Shown here piece after piece: positions 58,287 through 64,000 of a stretch of DNA of 64,000 bases. Each line of letters begins with the position of its first letter. Position 1 is the stretch's first letter. Origin of the DNA: Cryptomeria japonica (lineage: Eukaryota > Streptophyta > Pinopsida > Cupressales > Cupressaceae). The notes under the pieces were generated by a model that ran no database searches, had not been told where the DNA came from, and worked only from the letters and a program-made list of their open reading frames with translations. The stretch is from contig NC_081405.1 in NCBI RefSeq assembly GCF_030272615.1, forward strand, positions 310,015,235 through 310,079,234, written 5' to 3'. The position numbers and the translations under genes are program-made.

Positions 58287-60066
58287 CTAGCCTCGATGTA
58301 GTCTAAGCCCTAGAAATCCCTGCATCTGAATCATCTCTCCTACCCCCCTATCTAGTGGTGGTGGACTACCCATGACCCCACCACTAGATGCATGTCTCCT
58401 ACCTCTCCCTCTAGTGGTTGTCGTAGTCTGCGATGGTCTCCGGAAGCTCTTAGCCCATTGATCTGTTGGCACCACTCCATATTATAGGTCTCTCCAGTAG
58501 GATATCTCCTCCCCTACTAACAAAACATAGGCATATTTTACTCTTGTGTCCTTTGCTATCTGGCCACTTTCCCTCAGTGTTGTCTTAGCCTCTGTGTAGC
58601 ATTGAATAGTATGATCTCTCTCCTTCTCAGTGTCCCTCAGTTGTCTCCTCAGCCTAGCCCCACCCCTCTCCAGATCCTGGATCTCATCCACCTACCCCTG
58701 GGAGATCTCCCTCAAGGATAGTAGCTCATACTACTCCTCTCCTCCCACCTCCCCCTATCCCTATGGCTTCTCCTGTGGTTTTCCCTGTCCCTGTGCATGT
58801 CCCTACACCTATATGGGAACCTGTGCTGCTGGCACCTATAATGGCAATCCACCTCTACCCTGAACTACATGCACCTATCTCTCCTCTTCTCCCTCTCTCC
58901 TCTGAGCTACCCTCCTCTCTGCTAATTCCTCTTGCCTTCACTGTCGGCCTATGCCTCCACCATCTCCACTATCATCTCCACCATCTCTGCCATCACCCTC
59001 TATTGGCTCCCCTGGATCTATCAGCCGTGGAAACAGATGCTCTACCCAATATGCATTGTACTCTGCATCCTCCACATCTGCCCAAATATCCCAAGGCATG
59101 GGAACCATCTCTGGCACCTGTGTCACTTCTTGATCATAAGATAATATTGGCCCTAAATGCACCTGATCCCTCATTGTCCATGCATACATCCCTGAACCCC
59201 TGGCATCCGCTGTATCCTACCGAACTGCCTACATACTCTATCTATCAACTACCACTCAAAGACATATGGTGTCCTCCCTATCAAATACCTACTCCTGGAC
59301 ACATATGGAACCTCCACTGCATCATCCTCCCACTCCTCATAGTATTTATAAGGCCTCCATACTACACTATCTATCTCATCAATAACCCGACGCCAATCTT
59401 CTAGCCTCCCAATCTATGGCTGGGAAGTAATAATATCATACAAGTGTACATAATTGCACGCATGCCCCCTACCTCTAAAGTGTATCGGTCGTGTAACTGG
59501 AAGATGCTCATATGCCCATACCTCCAACAATGTCACTCCGCACCCAATCCTATTGATCCATAATATACAAATTGATGTAGCTCATAATACAAGTGTACCA
59601 ACAGACACGACCCCCATGCAAACATAGTGTGCTCAATCACCAATGTCTCCAAAGTCCTCCCTCATCCCACAGCCAACCCTCATGTCACCCTATTCAGACA
59701 AATGAACCCACTGATAACTCTTGCTAGCACCTCTGGTAGAGCCAATCTTGTAGCTAGCATAGTATCCCAAGCCACATGTTCTTCCCTCATCTCTAGTCTA
59801 GGATCCTAAAATACTCATCTCAGTGCATCCCTATCTCCCTCTCGATCATAAGGAACCAAATCCCCAATGATCGGTATCCATAGTATCCTATATACATCCT
59901 CTAAGGTGATTGTCATCTCACCCATTGGCAAATGAAACATGCATGTCTCTGAGTGCCATCTCTTAGATAGTGCACTCAACAATCCCATGTTCACCTGAAA
60001 CTCAGGCACATATATAATGTATCGCAAGCCCATGGCCTCAACTATTGCTCTGTCCTCAAATTTCAA
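58287..60066 (-). pseudogene. Antisense plant mobile domain (PMD) ORF of Gypsy-2
   Basis: On the minus strand, opposite to pol. NMGLLSALSKRWHSETCMFH, LPMGEMTITLEDVYRILWIP and IIGDLVPYD are the start of the aminotransferase-like plant mobile domain (PF10536 type; family: RWxPETHTFHLPxGExTxTLEDV). LVHLYYELHQFVYYGSIGLG and LEVWAYEHLPVTRP near 59.5 kb are its later block. The C-terminal part is acidic and Gly-rich (DGRDGGDDSGDGGGIG), then a coiled coil (RRQLRDTEKERDHTIQCYTE), and ends RGRGRRHASSGG and LRLHRG at 58,287. At least four stops and one or two frameshifts; no intact start. PMD ORFs are known passengers of plant transposons. The + strand ORF 58,763-59,404 is its shadow. Confidence 0.8.
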
Positions 60067-60162
60067 CTCTACTCATAACCCCTGAGTTGAAGGGAATCTC
60101 TCTCATGACTCCAGCATCGGTGGGTCCTCCTGCAATCAAGCAAATCAACTATGTCAATCCTA

Positions 60163-60640
60163 GTAGTACTCCCTATTCATCACAAAGTCTTGCTTTTTAT
60201 CCTAGTGTGTATATCTATCATATGGCACTCTATCCTAGTGGTACTCCCTATTCATCACAAAGTGTTGCTTTGATCCTATCTTTTAGGGTACCTACTTGAG
60301 TGCATCCTCTTGAGTAGCTTATCCAATTAGCAACGTATGTTCTATCATAGAATTTTCAATTTCAGCCTAATCCAATTGGCAATGTGTGTTCTAGCACAAA
60401 ATTGTCAATTTCTATGGTACTCCCTGTTCATCACAAAGTGCCTCGCTCTATCCTATCCTAGGGCCTCTACTTGAGTGTATCCTCTTGAGTAGTTTTCCTG
60501 ATTGGCAATGTATGTTCTATCACAGAATTGTCAATCCTAGCCCTATTTGTTATCCTAGTCTTCCCTAGAGGACCTTCTTGAGTGTATCCTCTCAGCATCT
60601 TATCCAATCGACAATGTATGTTTATCACACAACTGCTGAT
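60163..60640 (+). repeat. Braided array of three repeat units
   Basis: Unit P (GTACTCCCTATTCATCACAA) at ~60,166, 60,238 and 60,417. Unit Q (CTTGAGTGTATCCTCTTGAG) at ~60,293, 60,471 and 60,570. Unit R (GGCAATGTATGTTCTATCAC) at ~60,328, 60,376, 60,503 and 60,609. They recur in a P, P, Q, R, R, P, Q, R, Q, R order just upstream of the antisense PMD ORF. Confidence 0.7.
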
Positions 60641-60660
60641 TTGACCTTGAAGATATAAAT

Positions 60661-60870
60661 GCACTTACATACTTCACAGATGCACATTTCACAAATGCAC
60701 CTAAAACACATAGACGTGCCTTTGGTCTGCACAAACGTGCCTACTCTTCATAAACGTACCTTCATTTCATAAACGTGCTTGCATTTTATATAGACGCGGT
60801 TACATTCTATGTAGATGTGCTTAACCTACCCTGACGCCTTGGCACAAATGTAGATGCACCTTCCCATCTT
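60661..60870 (-). repeat. RCRTYTRTG motif cluster, antisense
   Basis: On the minus strand about nine copies such as GCACGTTTATG, GCACGTTTGTGC, GCACGTCTATGTG and GTGCATCTGTG. Same degenerate motif as in the 5' leader clusters, but inverted, and ~600 bp upstream of the antisense PMD ORF. Confidence 0.6.
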
Positions 60871-61328
60871 TTGACCTGCTTGACATTTTTTGCAACATAC
60901 CTAATGCGCATTTAATGATCTACCTAACATGCATTTATGACAAGAATTAATGAAACAAGGTACAAGGAGGTTTTGTGGTACTCATCGGCTCTCTTGCATC
61001 TACTGGCCTTTGATATCAGCAAATGCGATAGAATTTGTGCACCAATGCCATCACTGTTCACTACTCTCTGCTCTCTTTGCACTCTGATCACTTAGGTGTG
61101 TGGATGAAAATGTGGATATTTTCCCTCGTAGTCTACCTTATACACTACCCTATCCCTGGTCTCCTGAATAAGTCTTTCTAGCCTTTCTTTCTTATAGAGA
61201 GATTGTCTGAGATCTTTTTTAAAAAAATCATCCAATCTCTCGAGGGGGCATATCATTCCCATCTTGGGGCAACTTTGTATCAGTTCATCTTATCTTCTTT
61301 GAAACAACGTGACAAGCTGCATTGTCTC

Positions 61329-61342
61329 AAAGAGGGGCAAAA
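61329..61342 (+). other. Gypsy-2 polypurine tract
   Basis: CAAAGAGGGGCAAAA directly before TGTAGACACC of the 3' LTR; textbook position and composition apart from single pyrimidines. Confidence 0.88.
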
Positions 61343-62108
61343 TGTAGACACCTAAAATTGTCTTGTCCGATTAAATAAATATTTTTATTTATTTAATTAT
61401 TTAAGCCTAATTCTTCTATTAATTAAATAAATATGTATTTATTTAATTTATTCATTTATCCTCTTCTAAGCCTTTCCTCATTTAAATATATACTTTTATT
61501 TATTTAAATTATCCTTTTTCTTAAATTAAATAAATATCTTATTTATTTAATTGATCCCACTTCCTCTATTAATTAAATAAATCTTTATTAATTTAATTAA
61601 TTCATTAGCCTTTTCTACCCATGACACATGTCATTCATCTCTTAATTCCTACACTACCTACACTCTCATTATTATATTATTTCCTCTACCTACCCTCTAA
61701 TCCTAGCTGACCATTTATCATTTACACCTCTTAATCTTATCCCTCCATTTCCTAAAGTGTCTTCTATATAAGAGGATGCTTCCTTCATTATCAATCCTCC
61801 TAATTATTCTAGCATTTGAACTTTCATATGCAATCTAGCTATCAACCACAAAAATTTCTTTGTTGAGCTCTTGTACACACATAAAATATGAGAGCAAATA
61901 TATCAAGCAAGATCAATGGAGATGGGAAGAATGGAGATTCAAACCCTATTAGACATATGATGGTATCATCTTTGTGATTTTGTTGATTTGCATATTTCTT
62001 AGGTAATCTTCATATGTTATGATGGATCTTTGTTGTTGTCAGGCTAGGGTTTCATGGTTGAATCTATTCAGTCTTTCAATATTGTTGTTTCCATTTTTAC
62101 CATAAACA
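61343..62108 (+). repeat. Gypsy-2 3' LTR
   Basis: 766 bp, TGTAGACACC to ACCATAAACA. Longer than the 5' LTR mainly by one ~50-bp block of ATTAAATAAAT-type sequence near 61,550. TATATAAG at 61,765-61,772. By eye the two LTRs differ by several percent. Confidence 0.92.
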
Positions 62109-62113
62109 TATGT
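62109..62113 (+). repeat. Gypsy-2 target duplication TATGT (right)
   Basis: Second copy. Removing Gypsy-2 and one TATGT rejoins the Gypsy-1 right block in register with the left block (ATATGTAAA). Confidence 0.92.
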
Positions 62114-62875
62114 AAACTAAGAAAATTGGATAAAGAAACTACCATAAATACCAATAAATTTCATTGCTTTTGTCGACAATCTCCTATTTGTATTACCTTG
62201 CAACTCATGGACTAATCTTCCTACAAAAATGTCATTCCATCTCATGAAGTTTTCTGCATATCTTTGCTCCTACAAATGAGGATAGTATTCATATACCCTT
62301 ATTCCATCAATCTAGGGGTCATGATGTAAGCCATTCCAATCTCGGGTGTAAGCAAGCATATAAAAAAAATATGAAGACATATAGAAACCACTCATTCCTG
62401 TAAATTTGTTTAAACTCTCATCCAATCTCTTTGCAACAACTTGTCCCCAATCTAGGTAGGTGCTTCCGTTCAACATGACTTGGATGTAAAAATACATTCG
62501 GTCTTCCCAGTAAAAGGCATGGGCCCTTTGTTATGAAGTGCTCTCTGGTGAGTGGCCTTGGTAATATGGAACCTCCCTTTTGAATTTCCAATAACCAGTT
62601 CCTGGCAATCACACTTTTATAAGTTCTCTTCTTCTCAGATAAGAAGGAGTATGAAGTGCCAATGGTCTAGTCTTCATATGGCTCCTTATGAGGAATGCCC
62701 ATAGCTACCATTACGGTATCGCTGTCTATCTTCAACAACACTTCACCATTAATTTCCTTGATACACCTGTGCTCCACATCATACTGGTTCATACATTCCA
62801 AAACTAGCTCTGAGAATGGTGCAGTGACGGGAAATGCAGCAGCCTCAACCAAACCACTCACAATTTTCTCCATCA
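62114..62875 (-). repeat. Gypsy-1 right terminal block, second part
   Basis: Resumes with TAAACTAAGAAAATTGG, matching the left block at ~35,338. It runs to the common end CTCCATCA. Beyond it the sequence no longer matches the left block. Confidence 0.8.
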
Positions 62876-62876
62876 T
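62114..62876 (-). pseudogene. N-terminal part of the second accessory ORF copy
   Basis: Minus strand MMEKIVSGLVEAAAFPVTAP, DVEHRCIKEINGEVLLKID and VMVAMGIPHKEPYED, then VIARNWLLEIQKGG, YIQVMLNGSTYLDWGQVVAK and LNKFTGMSGFYMSSYFFYML. It joins on to the part left of Gypsy-2. One or two frame breaks. Here the frame opens with ATGATGGAG right at the block edge, so this copy lacks the ~130 upstream residues of the left copy. Confidence 0.55.
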
Positions 62877-64000
62877 AGAACTTTTATAGGGAGATTGAGT
62901 GAGAAGTTTCTCAATAAGTCTAAATTGGTTTAATCAATAAAGAGCACCCAAAGGATGTTCTTTTTCTTTTTGGTTCAATTAGTGTTTGAAATATTAATCT
63001 TCAACACCAACACCTCTTCTCAAACAACCACCCTAATATGTTGCTACACTCCCCTTCTCAAGCTTATTTCCTCAATGCTATTCAAACCCTCCAACATAGG
63101 TCCACACCCCAAGATGGTATCTAAATGGTCAGTATTGATTGAATTAGGCTCCTTGAGTGTCTATCAATTTCCTTTCAAAAATTTTGAAGGTTCTAACAGC
63201 TTTGAAGCAATCAGGTTCAACTTTTTAGTCATAACAGGGCCAAAAGGCTACTATCCCGAGGAGGCCTAATTTGAGTCAATTTTTATTGTAGAGTGCAACG
63301 ATGGCCATAACCACCATGGAACCTGACTTGTAAGGTTTCAACAAGGTCCAAAATCAAGGATTTTTATGGTTTTACCTCCTGAGAAGGCAGTATAATGACT
63401 ATCCACATTTTTAGGCAAGGAAGTAGGGTTTTGAGAGGGTATTGCTCATAAAACATAGGAAGTCTCTCCTACACCACAAAGAAACTTCTAAAATGTTATA
63501 GAACCTCTCCCACATAATTTGGAGTTGTTCTCCAACTCTGCCCTGCATGACATTATATCAAACATTTGCCATACAAACTGGAGAAGGCAATAAAATGACT
63601 ATTACATGCACTATCACTGCTAATTCACTGTCTTATATGCACTTTGAATGGTTAGAACTTAATGGAAATCTTCACCAAAGTATGTAATAACCTCCAAACA
63701 CATTGTTAACATTTTTCACAAGATTCCAAAGCATGGACAAGTTCATAAAGCAATTTTGGATTCAAAAAAACATTAAATTCCCAAAACAGGGTGCTCGCTG
63801 CCAGCTACAACTTAACACATTTTCAAGGAAAAGTAAACATTGTTTGGAACTCCAAATATCTCTAAAACTCCAAGGATACTAGTTCATACCTCTTCCTTAG
63901 TTTTTCTCAATCAAAATTACCTTTGAGCACAAACAAGTTTGACCTAAGTTGTTCACATTTGCTAGCCAAATCCATCTCCAACTTGCCTAGCATAAACTCA
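62876..64000. other. No gene seen
   Basis: Sequence right of the Gypsy-1 block. No coding frame beyond short chance ORFs and no recognised repeat end. Two phrases recur loosely (GAGAAGGCAGTATAATGACT at ~63,381 and GAGAAGGCAATAAAATGACT at ~63,581), a hint of an internal ~200-bp duplication. Confidence 0.4.

Larger units (their letters stand above)
46062..62108 (+). mobile_element. Gypsy-2: 16-kb Tat-type Ty3/gypsy retrotransposon
   Basis: Complete structure on the + strand: 5' LTR, PBS, 2.1-kb leader, gag, protease, G-patch, RT, RNase H, extra RNase H, integrase, 4.8-kb 3' region with an antisense PMD ORF, polypurine tract, 3' LTR and TATGT duplication. A second RNase H after the native one and before integrase is the hallmark of the plant Tat lineage (Tat/Grande/Ogre/Retand group), and those elements often carry antisense ORFs after pol. 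It lies in the right terminal block of Gypsy-1, so it is younger. Coding regions are interrupted by stops throughout. Confidence 0.93.
32376..62875 (-). mobile_element. Gypsy-1: Ty3/gypsy element with ~3.75-kb terminal repeats, interrupted by Gypsy-2
   Basis: The minus strand holds gag, protease, RNase H, RT, RNase H and integrase between 43.0 and 37.2 kb. This is flanked by two homologous blocks: 32,376-36,140, and 43,095-46,061 continued at 62,114-62,875. Both blocks begin TGTTGGTTAATAG on the + strand. A primer binding site lies six bases inside the right block, which identifies that block as 5' LTR. The outer ends of homology (CCATCA on both copies) are clear as alignment limits, but no polypurine tract lies beside 36,140 and the outer 5-bp flanks (TATAT; TAGAA) do not match. 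The true LTR length is therefore not settled. Without Gypsy-2 the element is ~14.4 kb. Confidence 0.75.

Noticed and set aside
58763-59404. + strand 213-residue Pro/Leu/His-rich ORF
   Set aside because: It is the complementary-strand shadow of the antisense PMD ORF; composition follows from the opposite frame.

Overview
The window looks like repeat-rich nuclear DNA of a seed plant with a large genome. The evidence is AT-rich sequence, plant retrotransposon lineages with plant primer-binding sites, a CACTA end, an L1-type LINE, and an intronless plant cytosolic sulfotransferase. A gymnosperm is my best guess from the density and age of the repeats, but this is inference. There is no bacterial, organellar, CRISPR, rRNA or tRNA signal. 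Nearly every recognisable gene is a transposon gene or a broken host gene.

Layout. 1-5.6 kb (+): small exons with good splice signals. They include a four-exon stretch resembling the plant Transposase_24 (Ptta/En/Spm) domain and a pair of duplicated phase-1 mini-exons. 5.6-11 kb: no genes, diverged short repeats. 11-12.8 kb (-): a decayed, unrecognised Lys/Glu-rich reading frame. 12.94-13.38 kb: the end of a CACTA transposon that cuts an L1-type LINE (13.38-15.18 kb, -) inside its reverse transcriptase. 15.33-15.80 kb: a 470-bp element with long inverted repeats. 17.5-19.1 kb: an LTR on the minus strand. 19.1-20.3 kb: possible LINE ORF1 remains. 22.84-29.05 kb (+): a sulfotransferase pseudogene split by a nearly complete Ty1/copia element (22,983-28,233, -) with 568-bp LTRs and a perfect 5-bp target duplication.

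32.4-62.9 kb is a nested pair of Ty3/gypsy elements. The older one (Gypsy-1, -) has two ~3.75-kb flanking repeats, each carrying most of a long accessory reading frame. Its pol has an extra RNase H placed before the reverse transcriptase. Its right-hand repeat was later hit by Gypsy-2 (46,062-62,108, +), a 16-kb Tat-type element with PBS, polypurine tract, TATA boxes, a TATGT target duplication, a G-patch, two RNase H domains, and an antisense plant-mobile-domain (PMD) ORF between pol and the 3' LTR. 62.9-64 kb: nothing recognisable.

The most unusual signals are: (1) the accessory ORF that runs from the unique region into the long terminal repeat of Gypsy-1; (2) the RNase H-before-RT order in Gypsy-1; (3) clusters of one degenerate motif ahead of both the sense gag and the antisense PMD ORF of Gypsy-2, in the same orientation relative to each. 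All are decayed copies, so the systems would have to be studied in younger family members.
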